NCBI GenBank assembly: GCA_963784995.1
Contig: CAWATZ010000002.1
Location: forward strand, 930,001 to 994,000
DNA: 64,000 nucleotides
Origin: CAWATZ01 sp963784995
GTDB taxonomy: Bacteria > Planctomycetota > Planctomycetia > Gemmatales > Gemmataceae
Reading direction: 5' to 3'
Positions 48,171 through 57,360 of the stretch are shown here, piece by piece (positions within the stretch are counted from its first letter, which is position 1; every line of letters starts with the position of its first letter). The position numbers and the translations under genes are program-made. The notes beneath the pieces are model-generated. The model made no database searches, was not told the origin of the DNA, and saw nothing but the letters and a program-made list of their open reading frames with translations.

Positions 48171-51062
48171 CGCGATCCGGGCGCAGCCCGGAGCGCTGGA
48201 GAAGGTGAATGTGGTCCTGGGTGGCAGCCGCGACGAAAACGCCGACCCGTTGCCCCCGAAGTTGCGCCGGGTGCAGGCCGGCCCGCTCGATCGCCTCCCA
48301 GGCCACCTCGAGCAGGAGGCGCTGCTGCGGGTCCATCTGCCGGACCTCTTCCTCATTCAGCCCGAAAAAGCCCGCGTCGAAGTCCCAGACGTCGGCGAGA
48401 TAGCCGCCGCGCATCCCGGGGCCCCAGTTGCCGCGATCCGCGGGCGGCTCGCCGAGCAGCACGCGCCCAGCACGGAGGTTGTCCCAGAACTGCTCGGGCG
48501 TGGCCGCTCCCGGAAAGCGGCAGGCCAGCCCGATCACCGCCAGGTCGTTAGCGGGTGGCAGCAAGCTCGTAGCGGAAGTCGCCAGACTTCCGCCGGGCTG
48601 TGGCGGAAGTCTGGCGACTTCCGCTACGAGCTTGCGACCTGCCGCTTCTTCTGCCGCCACCCGAGGCGGCAAGACCGAGGCCGGTGCGGGACCGGCCGAG
48701 CCGAGATGGCGCCGGATGGCCTCGCCGTATTTCTCGGCGAGGTGGGCCGAAAGACGCTCGATCGACGAGTGTTCAAACAGGACCGTGGGCGGCAGAGTGA
48801 CCTCAGTGGCGGTCTCCACGACCTGCTGCACCTGCAGCGCCAGCAGCGAGTCGAAGCCCAGGTCCATGAAGTTCGTCTGCGGATCGATGTCGGCGGGGGA
48901 CAGAGCCAGCGCACGTGCCACCTCGGCAATCAGGAACTCCCGGGCCCGCGTTTGAAGTTCGCCCAGCGAGGCCAGAGAGGATTCCTTTTCCTCCTTGATC
49001 CTTCCACCTTCATCCTTCGGAAGAGGCGGCTGGGGCAGCAAGCGCCGCAGCAGGACAGAGCGCAGCTCGGCCAGGACCTCGCCGTCTTCGAGGAACTGAA
49101 CGTCGCCCCGGATCTCGTCCGCCGGCGCCGTGCCCGGCCCGGCGACCGTCAGCCGACACAGGACCCGGTTGCGCACCGGGCTGAATACGGTCACTTCGGC
49201 GATCGCCAGAGGCAAATAAAGGGAGGTGGGCCGGGACCCTGTGGCCAGGAAGGCCAGCGCGCTAGCGCCTGGAGCGACCCGTCCATCAGGGCGGAAGGAA
49301 GGTAGCTCCCGGCTCCGCCCGAGACCGTTTCGAGGTTCGCCAGCCCCTCGGGGCCGGCGAAGCGCATCTCCCTCACGGTACGCAATTCCTCGCCGTAGGA
49401 CAGCCCGAGCTGGCGAAAGGCGTCGTAGAACGCCGCCCGGTCCACCTCCCCGGACAGTCGGGCGCCCAGGGCGGCAATGTCCACCTGCGCGGGCAGTTCG
49501 GCGGGGATGTCGGCCCTCCTTCCCGTGCAGTGTTCCGTCCAGGTGTCCGTGGCAGTCGCGCCCAGGGCACGGAAGCCTGCGCCCTCGCTTTCCTTGGCAC
49601 GGACCAGGCGTACCCGCGCCGGGCCGTCCGTTGGCAGAACGAGCGGGAGGGGAAACCTCACGTCGAGCAATCGGCCTTCCCTGCCAGCCAGGGCCAGATC
49701 GATCCAGAACGCGGCGGGGACAACAGCGCGACCGTGGACTTCGTGGGCGCGCAGCAGGGGGTGATGTTGGAGGTCCAGCACTTGCCCGGCTTCCTGCTGT
49801 GGCGCAGTCTCCTGACCGTGCCGCCTCACCGCCTGGGGAACGGGCCGTTCGTCGATCCAGTACCGTTGCCGCTCCAGGGGGGACGGTGGCAAGGCCACGC
49901 GCCGCCAGCCCCGGCCCTCGGCCACGGTCCCCCAGTCAAAGGACACGCCACGGGCAAAGCGCTCGCCCAGTGCCGCCAGCAGTTCCGCCCACGTCCCCCC
50001 ACACGAGCCGGAAGCGTTAGCGACGGTGGCAAGCATGGCCGCCAGTTCTTCCCGGGGCAGCGGCATGGGTGTGGACTGCACCACGCCGCTCCAGCAAGGT
50101 CGGCCCACGGTCGCCCCGGCCGCGAAGGCGGCCAGGTCGTCGGCGAGCTGGACCGTGGAGGTTGCCAGCAAGGCCAGGCGGTGAGGCCAGAGAAAGCGGC
50201 CGCCGTTGGCGCTGTGGCAGACGTCGTGCAGGTCGAGGTCGGGAATCTGCCGCTGGTGGTCGGCGAACCGCGCCGCGAGCTTGCGCAGCCCTCCCTCGGT
50301 CCGCGCCGAAAGACACAGGAGCGACTCGGGCGCCGGAGTTCGCGTCCGGGGGTCCGGCGCCAGGGCCTCTTCGAGGACGGCGTGAGCGTTGGCGCCGCCA
50401 AACCCGAAGGCGCTGACCCCGGCCCGGCGTGGGCCGTCGCTGACCCAGGAACGGGGCCGATCGCTGGCGTAGAATGGCGAACTCGCGAAGTCCAGGCGCG
50501 GGGACGGGGACTTGAGGCACAGGCTGGCCGGCAGGCGCCGACGCCTCAGCGCCAGGACGGCCGACGCCACGCCGACCAGTCCGGCCGCGTACTCCAGGTG
50601 GCCCACCAGCGTCTTGGTCGCAGCCAGGGCGCAGGACTGCGGCCTGGCACCCGCGAACACGGCCCCCAGCGCCTCCCACTCGATCTGGTCGCCCAGCAGA
50701 GTCCCGGTGCCGTGGCTCTCCAGCAGCGTGACCGTGGCCGGGTCGATGCCCGCGGCCTGGTAGCAGCGGCGCAGGACGAGCCACCTGCGCGGCCGGGTTC
50801 GGAGCGCTGAGGCCGTTGGTTCGGCCGTCCTGGTTGACCGCCGTGCCGCGCAGGACGGCGAGGACGTTGTCGCCATCGCTCAGGGCCTGGTCGAGCGGCT
50901 TGAGCAGCAGGACCACGGCCCCCTCGCCGCGGACGTAGCCGTCGGCATTGGCGGAGAAGGTTTTGCAGCGGCCTTCAGGGGACAGCATCCGCCCCTTGCT
51001 AAAGACGATGAAGGGCTCGCGGCTCAGGAGCAGGTTGACTCCGCCTACCAGGGCCAGTCGAG
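48170..51062 (-). CDS. Megasynthase segment 2: KS1 C-half, dehydratase, ACP2, KS2 N-part
   Basis: Continues KS1 (LALVGGVNLLLS; GTAVNQDGRTNGLSAPNP; after a shift near 50780, VTLLESHGTGTLLGD and KTLVGHLEYAAG). A post-KS linker with PPSPLERQRYWID leads straight into a dehydratase hot-dog domain: HPLLRAHEVHGRAVVPAAFW carries the HxVxGxxxxP His motif, and LPSALMDGSLQAL carries the catalytic Asp. After a shift near 49260 the DH ends. ACP2 follows (NFMDLGFDSLLALQVQ, Ser codon at ~48849), then a linker that contains the 48.6-kb palindrome in frame, then the KS2 N-terminus (LAVIGLACRFPGA). No acyltransferase or ketoreductase domain lies anywhere between KS1 and KS2. Shifts near 51062, 50780, 49260 and 48170 split it. 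Confidence 0.75.
48561..48635. repeat. Palindrome translated inside the megasynthase linker
   Basis: Perfect 34-bp arms (48561-48594 and 48602-48635) with a 7-nt loop; core GCGGAAGTCGCCAGACTTCC. Read in frame, it codes KLVAEVARLPP and SLATSATSLL in the linker between ACP2 and KS2. Confidence 0.9.
48966..49022. repeat. Degenerate ATCCTT-type repeat H3 in the DH-ACP2 linker
   Basis: An imperfect series of TTGATCCTT, TTCATCCTT-like units on the plus strand, coding KDEGGRIKEEKE in frame. It lacks a clear second arm, unlike the other members, so it may be a decayed copy. Confidence 0.5.
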
Positions 51063-53711
51063 CACTCACCCCGGCGCAGGGACTCCGCCGCCAGGTGCAG
51101 GGCCACCAGGCTCGAGGAGCAGGCCGTGTCCAGGGTCAAGCTGGGCCCGTGCAGGTCGAGCAGGTAAGACAGCCGGTTGGACAGCAGGGCACCGGCGCCC
51201 CCCGTCCCGCAGAACCCCTCGAGCCGTTCGGGCATCGTCAGGAAACGGTGAGCGTAATGGCCCTCGCTGCCGCCGACGAACACCCCGGTGTCGCTGCCCG
51301 CCAGACGGTCGCCGGCGTAGCCGGCGCTTTCGAGGCACTCCCAGGCCACCTCCAGGAGCAGGCGCTGCTGCGGGTCCATCACCGCCGCCTCGCGTGGCGA
51401 GACGCGGAAGAACAGCGGGTCGAACTGATCGACCCCGGTGAGGAAGCCGCCCCATTTGCTGTATGTCTTCCCGGGCGCCTGGGGGTCGGGGTCGTAGCTC
51501 GCCCACAGGGCGGGCCGGTCGGTCGGGAACTCGCTGATGGCCGGCTTGCCCTGTTCCAGCAGCGCCGCGAAACCATCCAGGTCGAGCGAACCGGGGAAGC
51601 GCCCGGCCAGGCCGATGATGGCAATCTGAAAGGATGAAGGATGAAGGATGAAGGATGAATCAGAGGCTGCCTGTCTTTCTTCATCCTTCATCCTTCCGCC
51701 TTCATCCTTTTGAAGATGGCGGGTCAACTCGGCAATGGTGGGGTGCGACCAGATGAGCGTCGGCGAAAGTGCCTGCCCCAGCCAGGCCTCGAGTTCAGCC
51801 GCCAGCAGAACCCCCTGCCCCGAATCGAGGCCATAAGAGGTGAATGGCTGATGGCGGTCGATCTCCTCTTCCGGAACTCCCAGGAGGCCGGCAACGCGCT
51901 CCCGCAGCCAGCCCTCGATGGCAGCGGCCTGAGGATGATTCCCCGCAGGCGGGGACCCCTTCACCGCGGCCGGCTGGTCCGCGCCCAGCGCCTCCCAGCG
52001 GTACAGCTCGCCCGGCAGGCCCTCAGGGAAACGGCCCCGGCAGGCATGCCGCTGCAATTTCCCGCTGGAGGTGCGCGGCAAGGACGAGGCCCGCAGCAGG
52101 ACCACCGCCCGCACCGGCGCCTGCTGGTGTTCGACGACGACCTGGCGTGCCCGGGCCGCCAACCCCGGAAGGTCCTCCTCCGGGACCCCACGCACGACTT
52201 CGAGGACGATGACCATCCCATCGCCGGCGGGGGCAGTGAAGGCAGCGCTGGCGAGAAAGGACGGGCTCGCCCCAGAGGCGGTGGCCTCCAGGTCCTCCGG
52301 CCAGTAGTTTCGGCCGTTGAGGACGATGAGGTCCTTGAGCCGGGCGGTGACGAAGAGCTCGCCGTCGCGGAGAAAGCCAAGGTCGCCGGTCCGGAGGAAG
52401 GGCCCGGCGCCTGTGTCGGCTCGGTGGGCGCGGAAGGTCTGTTCCGTCAGGTCCGGCCGGCCCCAGTACCCCTGGGCGACGCTCGGGCCGGCGACCCAGA
52501 TCTCGCCGATCTCATCGGGCGGGCACACCGTCCGCTTCTCGGGATGCACGATGAGGACTTGCTGGTCGCCGAGAGACTCCCCGCATCCCACCAGGACCTG
52601 GGAGGTCTGGGCTCCAGTTGGGGCGGGGACTACCTTGTTGGCCTCCAGCGCGAGCCTGTCCGCGGACAGCGTGACAGGGGGCTCGCTCACCCGCCCGCCC
52701 GTGACGAGGAGCGTCGCCTCGGCGAGGCCGTAGCAGGGGTAGAAAGCCTCACGGCGGAAGCCCTGAGGGGCAAAGGTCTCGGCGAAACGGTCCAGGGTCT
52801 CGGCGCGGACGGGCTCGGCACCCGTGAAAGCGACCTTCCAGCAGCTCAGGTCGAGACCGGCACGCTGCTCGGCGGTGATCTTGCGCAGACAGAGTTCGTA
52901 GGCGAAGTTGGGTCCGCCGCTGTTGGTGGCGCGGCGCCGGGAGACGGCCCGGAGCCAGGCCAGCGGATCGCTGAAGACCGTTGTGGGAGACATCAGGGAG
53001 CAGGGGAAGCCGGCGAAGACCGGCTGGAGAATGCCGCCCACCAGGCCCATGTCATGGTAGGGGGGGAGCCAGATGACGCCACAACTGTCCGACGTGGATT
53101 CCAGGTTGCGAGCAATCGCGTGCGAGTTGTGCAGCAGATTGGCGTGGGTGAGCATCACGCCGCGCGGCGTGGTCGTGGAACCGGACGTGTACTGGAGCAC
53201 GGCGAGGTCGTCGCCGGTCAGGGCCGGCTCGCGCCAGGATGATGCGCCGGAGCCCTCCTCATTCAGGATCACCCAGTGCAGTGGCGGGCTGCCGAGCTGC
53301 AAACGCTGGTCCAGGGGGCGAGTGGCGTCGGCGACCGCGGGGGGAGCGACGACGGCCGCGGCCCGGGCATCGGCGACAACAGCGTGCAGGCGGTCCAGGC
53401 CGCGGGCGCGGCGCGGAGGGTAGACCGGAACCGCGACGACGCCGGCGTAGAGGCAGCCGAAGAAGGCGGCGACGTAGTCAAGGCCGGGCGGGCACAGGAG
53501 CAAGGCGCTCGCCAGCCAGCCCCCGCGACTGAAGGGCGGCGGCGATAGTGCGGGCTCGGTGATCGAGTTCCGCGTAGGTGAGGGCCTCCTTGACCGTGTC
53601 CGGGTCGGTGAGGAAGGAAAAGGCTAACCTGTCCGGGGCCTGGCTGGCCCTGTGCCGCAGAAGTTCGACCAGGGTGTCGCAATCCGGCGTCAGAGGAAAC
53701 AAGGGGACCAT
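51062..53711 (-). CDS. Megasynthase segment 1: FAAL-ACP1-KS1 (N-terminal half)
   Basis: It starts MVPLFPLTPDCDTLVELLRH; the frame changes near 53505-53510 at GERLA. Residues ~1-560 are a fatty acyl-AMP ligase (LQYTSGSTTTPRGVMLTHANLLHN, WLPPYHDMGLVGGILQPVF, SGGPNFAYELCLRKI, RTGDLGFL, PRTSSGKLQRHA) that would activate a fatty acid and load it on ACP1. ACP1 has PFTSYGLDSGQGVLLAAE with its Ser codon at ~51823. A linker made by heptamer repeat H4 leads into KS1 (IAIIGLAGRFPGS, then LTLDTACSSSLVALHL, Cys codon at ~51121). The divergent region 53712-54042 should hold promoters for this gene and the free ACP. Chain initiation from a free fatty acid is established for FAAL-PKS pairs. Confidence 0.8.
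51628..51713. repeat. Heptamer hairpin H4 (AGGATGA units) in the ACP1-KS1 linker
   Basis: Left arm of four AGGATGA units (51628-51660) and right arm of TCATCCT units (51680-51713). Translated in frame as KDEGGRMKDEE ... FILHPSSF between ACP1 and KS1. Confidence 0.88.
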
Positions 53712-54042
53712 CAGGAATTCTCTTCTCCCTGCTTCGAAGCGAGGGCCATGAATGGTTTGGAATCCGTGTCCTGGCGCTGCGACATCCTTCTTGTTTGATC
53801 GCCACACACCCGGATTCTACACACCGGGCTAGTAGGCTTATTCGGAATCGTAACAGGAAGCGGACAAAACAGGGGAGAAAAGTAAGCAGATGGAGCGCGG
53901 ACTGCCCGGACACCCGGACCTCCGAGACTTGACTTGCCTGCGTGGAAGCCGAATGATGGAAACAGGAATCGTTCCCAACAACACCCCATTCGGTGGTTCG
54001 GGTATCAAGCCCGCCTGTCCTGCCGGCCGAGAGCGGAAGTGT
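53712..54042. promoter_or_regulatory. Divergent regulatory region between megasynthase and ACP
   Basis: 331 bp between two genes read away from each other, so it should hold both promoters. The stretch 53795-53885 is relatively A/T rich. No operator palindrome or riboswitch is recognised. Confidence 0.4.
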
Positions 54043-54291
54043 ATGGCCCTTTCTCCTGATCGAGTGCGCGCTCACCTGCTGAAGTTTCTCGACCCCCAGG
54101 GACGGCTCGGCATTGACGAGGACACCCGGGTACTCGACTCCGGGCTCCTCGACTCCATGAAGGTCCTCGCCATCAACGCCTCGCTCCTGCGGACTTTCCA
54201 GGCCGACATCCCCCCTGAGGAGTTGCAGCCGGAGAACTACGCCAGCGTCCGGGCCATGGTCGATCTGTGTCTTAGGCACTGCCCGAAATAG
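54043..54291 (+). CDS. Free-standing acyl carrier protein
   Basis: 82 residues, MALSPDRVRAHLLKFLD at the N-terminus. The phosphopantetheine site is in RVLDSGLLDSMKVLAINA (Ser after LLD), a variant of the usual GLDSL that is common in D-alanyl carrier proteins and secondary-metabolism ACPs; the last helix is SVRAMVDLCL. Upstream in-frame ATGs exist at 53890 and 53953, but the ACP fold begins at 54043, with CGGAAG upstream. It is divergent from the megasynthase and followed by repeat H5 and a GNAT gene. It likely serves the acyl-activating enzyme at 40.8 kb or extender supply in trans. Confidence 0.82.
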   Translation: MALSPDRVRAHLLKFLDPQGRLGIDEDTRVLDSGLLDSMKVLAINASLLRTFQADIPPEELQPENYASVRAMVDLCLRHCPK

Positions 54292-54377
54292 TTGTCAGTT
54301 GGCAGTTGTCAGAGAAGAATGAGAGACAACGGTCTTGTTACTGACAACTGACAACTGACAACTGACAACTGACAACT
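54291..54377. repeat. Heptamer hairpin H5 (CAGTTGT/ACTGACA units)
   Basis: Left arm 54291-54312 (GTTGTCAGTTGGCAGTTGTC) and right arm 54340-54377 made of five ACTGACA units, around a ~27-nt centre. It fills the gap between the ACP stop and the GNAT start and supplies the ACP TAG stop region. Confidence 0.88.
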
Positions 54378-54381
54378 ACTC

Positions 54382-55437
54382 ATGATCGAGGTCCGACCCT
54401 TCGGAGAGACGGCACGCGAAGCCGCCGCGTTGATGCGAGAGGTGTGGCGCGGCGATTACGCGGGCACCATCTCGGTGCCGCTGTGGGACGAGGCTTTCCT
54501 GACCTGGCAGCTCTTTGGCGACCATCCCGAGCAACCCAACTACCGCCTGGCAGCCTATGATGGGGGGCGTCTGGTCGGCGTCTTCTTCGCCAGGCCGCAC
54601 CGCTTTTCCCTGCACGGTCGGGAGGTCGAAGGCTCGCTGGCCAGTATGCTGACGGTCCACCCGGACTACCGGCGGAAGATGGTGGGGCCGCGCCTGGTGG
54701 GCTCCATGTGCCGGCAGCACGAGGCCGACGGCCGGGCGTTCCTGATCGGCCTGACCTACCGTGACCGAAAAGCTCTGGGCCTTCAGTTCTGGGAAGGGAT
54801 GCGCCGGGCGACCCCCGACCGGGTGGTTTTGCTTGGGCGCGTCAACCAATGGGCCCGTGTGCTGGACGCCGGGCGGGTGGCTCGCTGGGCGCCTCACTGG
54901 CACGAACGCCTTGCCGCTCGTCTGGTCAGCGCTGTGCAAGGGCGTCCGTGCCGTCCCCCCGGCACAGGACAGCGCCCCCTGGAACAGGCCGACCTGGCCC
55001 AGTGCCAGGCAATCCTCGAGCCCGCCCGACGCAGGCAGGACCTCACAGTCCTCTGGAGCCCCACGGAACTCCAGCGGCAGTTTCAGTTCGAGGGCGTCGC
55101 CCGCACTCTCGTGGCCGAGACCAGGGGCCGAATCACCGGCCTGCTAAACTACTTCCGTCTGGAACTCCTGGGCCGGGGTGAGCTGCCGGTGGGAATGAGC
55201 GGTCTGCTCTTCCTGGAAGGAGCCGGGGGCGAGCGCCTGCTGCGTGCCGGCCTGGCCCGAATGGCCAGCGACGGGTTGGCTCTGGCCCTGGTCCCGGGCT
55301 TCGCCGCCCACCCCCGCCTGCTCTTTTTGCGGGCCGGCTTTGTCCCTCTGCCGCCCGAACACACTGCTACCTGCCTGAAGACACGCGCCGAGTTTCCACT
55401 GGGCAACGTGAGAAGTTTCGCCTTGCCGGTCCTGTGA
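54382..55437 (+). CDS. GNAT-family N-acyltransferase-like protein
   Basis: 351 residues. The N-terminal ~160 residues show a GNAT fold: IEVRPFGETAREAAALMREVW, then YDGGRLVGVFFARPHRF and GSLASMLTVHPDYRRKMVGPRLVG, matching motif A (V.pdyrg.g.g..L) that binds acetyl- or acyl-CoA; Lys replaces one Gly. The C-terminal half (LVAETRGRITGLLNYFRLELL ... FLRAGFVPLPPEHTATC) looks like a second, degenerate GNAT lobe. In this locus an amine N-acylation of the aminolipid is a plausible role, but this is inference. The ATG is 4 bp after repeat H5, with no clear Shine-Dalgarno. Confidence 0.7.
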   Translation: MIEVRPFGETAREAAALMREVWRGDYAGTISVPLWDEAFLTWQLFGDHPEQPNYRLAAYDGGRLVGVFFARPHRFSLHGREVEGSLASMLTVHPDYRRKMVGPRLVGSMCRQHEADGRAFLIGLTYRDRKALGLQFWEGMRRATPDRVVLLGRVNQWARVLDAGRVARWAPHWHERLAARLVSAVQGRPCRPPGTGQRPLEQADLAQCQAILEPARRRQDLTVLWSPTELQRQFQFEGVARTLVAETRGRITGLLNYFRLELLGRGELPVGMSGLLFLEGAGGERLLRAGLARMASDGLALALVPGFAAHPRLLFLRAGFVPLPPEHTATCLKTRAEFPLGNVRSFALPVL

Positions 55438-55484
55438 GAAGGGAGGAACGCAGGCGCGATCACTTCATCAGTTCGAGTTTTGCC

Positions 55485-55823
55485 TTTTTGTGGAGTGCGG
55501 CAGTGCTTTGCTCTGCCGCTTTTGTTTCTGCTGTTTTTCCGAGACTTTAGCAAAGTGAGTGCAGTGGCCCGGCCGGAGGCACTCCGCTGACCTGCGGTTT
55601 CTGTGCAAGTTGCTGTGCAAATCGGCCACCCCTCCCCGGCACAGAAACCGACCCAGCCGCGTCGATACCCTGGAAACGCTTCCTGCTGCACACTCCCTTG
55701 CCGACCCTCTGCACTAACTTTGCTAAGGTCTCGTTTTTCCTCTGTTTTCTCACTCCACAGACAAAACAGGAGAAACAAGAAAAACAAAAGCGGCAGAGCA
55801 AAGCACTGCCGCACTCCAAAAAT
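55485..55823. mobile_element. MITE-like element with long terminal inverted repeats
   Basis: Perfect 33-bp inverted ends at 55492-55524 and 55785-55817 (core GCGGCAGTGCTTTGCTCTGC). Inward, a second imperfect block pairs (CGAGAC...TTAGCAAAGT near 55548 and its complement near 55725). The ~340-bp body is non-coding and A/T richer. It sits between the GNAT gene and a methyltransferase remnant. Confidence 0.75.
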
Positions 55824-55860
55824 AGGCAGAAGTCGAACCAAGGAGAAACAAGCGCATGGC

Positions 55861-56160
55861 TTACTTCACGGCCCAGACCTGCACCGTGAGCGGCAATCCG
55901 AGAAGTGTCGTCTCGTCCGCCGCCACCCGCGCCATGTCCTGCTCGACTTCCTGCACTTCTTCCGGGGTCGCCAGGCATTCCTGTACCAGCAAGGCCTCCA
56001 GCGGCCGCTTCAGGTGCATCAGCACAAGGCGGCAATAAGTCATGTCGAAGGATTCGGTTGCCAATCCCGGAGCGTAGGTAGGCATCGCGGCCTGGAGCAG
56101 TTGGCTGTTGCCCCTGGCGGCCTGCGAGATCGTGCGGCGCTGGCCTGCGCGTCGGCCGGG
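55861..56160 (-). pseudogene. SAM-dependent methyltransferase remnant
   Basis: An open stretch of about 74 codons reads SFDMTYCRLVLMHLKRPLEAL, a typical post-motif II segment of class I methyltransferases ('fD.vyc..vlmHl..P..al'). It continues directly into LVQECLATPEEVQEVEQDM and ends LTVQVWAVK, the family's C-terminal strand. The SAM-binding GxGxG region and the central sheet are missing. Upstream to 56160 the similarity fades, and repeat H6 follows. It looks like a gene shortened by internal deletions and hemmed in by repeats. Confidence 0.55.
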
Positions 56161-56244
56161 AGTAGTTGGCAGTTGGCAGTTGGCAGTTCAAAGACAAAGC
56201 CTTCTTTTTCTGATCTGACAACTGCCAACTGCCAACTGCCAACT
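56161..56244. repeat. Heptamer hairpin H6 (CAGTTGG units)
   Basis: Left arm 56161-56189 (GTTGGCAGTTGGCAGTTGGC) and right arm 56215-56244 of CAACTGC units. It begins directly at the Rieske stop codon (56243-56245) and separates that gene from the methyltransferase remnant. Confidence 0.88.
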
Positions 56245-57256
56245 ATTCCCGGCCGAGACTTCTTGGTTCCTCCGGCGGATCCTCCTTCGGCTCCTGTGCC
56301 AGACGCTTGCGGGTCTCGGTCACCACGCGGTCGAAGCGGCCCAGACGCCTGGCCTGGCCTGGGGCGTCGTCGTGGACGTTCGCCAGCAGCCGGCGGTCGA
56401 GTTCGATCTCATAACTAACGATTTTGCTGGCGATGAATCGGGACAGGCGGTTGAAGCCGAGGAGCCCGGTGTTCGGACGGTTCCACAGGTAGAAGGTAAA
56501 CAGCATCGACTGCCGGGGGCCAAGACGGTGGAAGAACGCGAGTTCCTTGAAGTGATCGTTCCGCTCTCGGCCGGTGGCAGGATCGACCCACCACCATTCG
56601 TACACAGCATGCAGAGGGTCGTAGTAGACGGTCTGGCGGACTTCAAAGGTGTCGCCGGTGCGGGCGCTCGTACCGGGCCGCATCCACCAGGGAATGTGCT
56701 TCTGCGGGCCCGAGGAGGCGACGCTGACGCATTCGTCGGTCACGGTGGTTTCGTTCCGGACCGTGCCCACCTGCCTGGGATCGTAGCCGAAGACCCAGTG
56801 GGCGGTGGCGGTGTGCTCGATCTCGCTGAAATTGTCCACCAGAACCTCGACCGAGGCGTTGAAGTGGTAGTCCTGAACGTTCAGGATGTTGAAGCCCGGG
56901 AAATTCAGGTCGGGGATGGCTGCCTCCCGGCCGCGCTCCTTGACCCACACAGCGCCGTAGCGCTCGGCCACCTCCAGGGCCTCGGTCTGGACGCAGAGCT
57001 TGGGGTTGGCCGGGCTTTGCCCCTCGCCGCTGGGGCCGAAGTTCCAGCCGTGGTAGGGGCAGATGAGGCGCTCGCCCGCAACGCGACCCTTGCTGAGGCT
57101 CATTCCTCTGTGGGGGCAGACGTCAGGGAGTACGCCCACCTGACCGCCCGCGGTGCGGAATAGGACGAGGTCGCGCTCCTCGATCCGCAGGGCCACCGGC
57201 TTCCGCCCGACACGACGGCTCAAGACCACCGGTATCCAGGACTCCAGTTTTCGCAT
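56243..57256 (-). CDS. Rieske-type non-heme iron oxygenase, alpha subunit-like
   Basis: 337 residues. The Rieske [2Fe-2S] ligands are in CPHRGMSLSKG (Cys-x-His) and CPYHGWNFGPSGEG (Cys-x2-His). The catalytic part has VLVDNFSEIEHTATAHWVFG, matching the E/D-x2-H-x4-H mononuclear iron site of vanillate O-demethylase and related oxygenases. Such enzymes hydroxylate, demethylate or desaturate a substrate using electrons from a separate reductase, which is not encoded here. It follows the exporter ATPase by 104 bp on the same strand. In this locus it probably oxidises the lipid product. Its stop lies at the edge of repeat H6. Confidence 0.85.
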   Translation of the reverse strand: MRKLESWIPVVLSRRVGRKPVALRIEERDLVLFRTAGGQVGVLPDVCPHRGMSLSKGRVAGERLICPYHGWNFGPSGEGQSPANPKLCVQTEALEVAERYGAVWVKERGREAAIPDLNFPGFNILNVQDYHFNASVEVLVDNFSEIEHTATAHWVFGYDPRQVGTVRNETTVTDECVSVASSGPQKHIPWWMRPGTSARTGDTFEVRQTVYYDPLHAVYEWWWVDPATGRERNDHFKELAFFHRLGPRQSMLFTFYLWNRPNTGLLGFNRLSRFIASKIVSYEIELDRRLLANVHDDAPGQARRLGRFDRVVTETRKRLAQEPKEDPPEEPRSLGRE

Positions 57257-57360
57257 ACACTGCTCTCCGAATCATGGAGGAAAGAAGCCAGCACCTTTCC
57301 CCTCCTCATGATTAATCACGAATGACGAGGGAATGCGGACGGAAACTGCAAGTCGATTCC

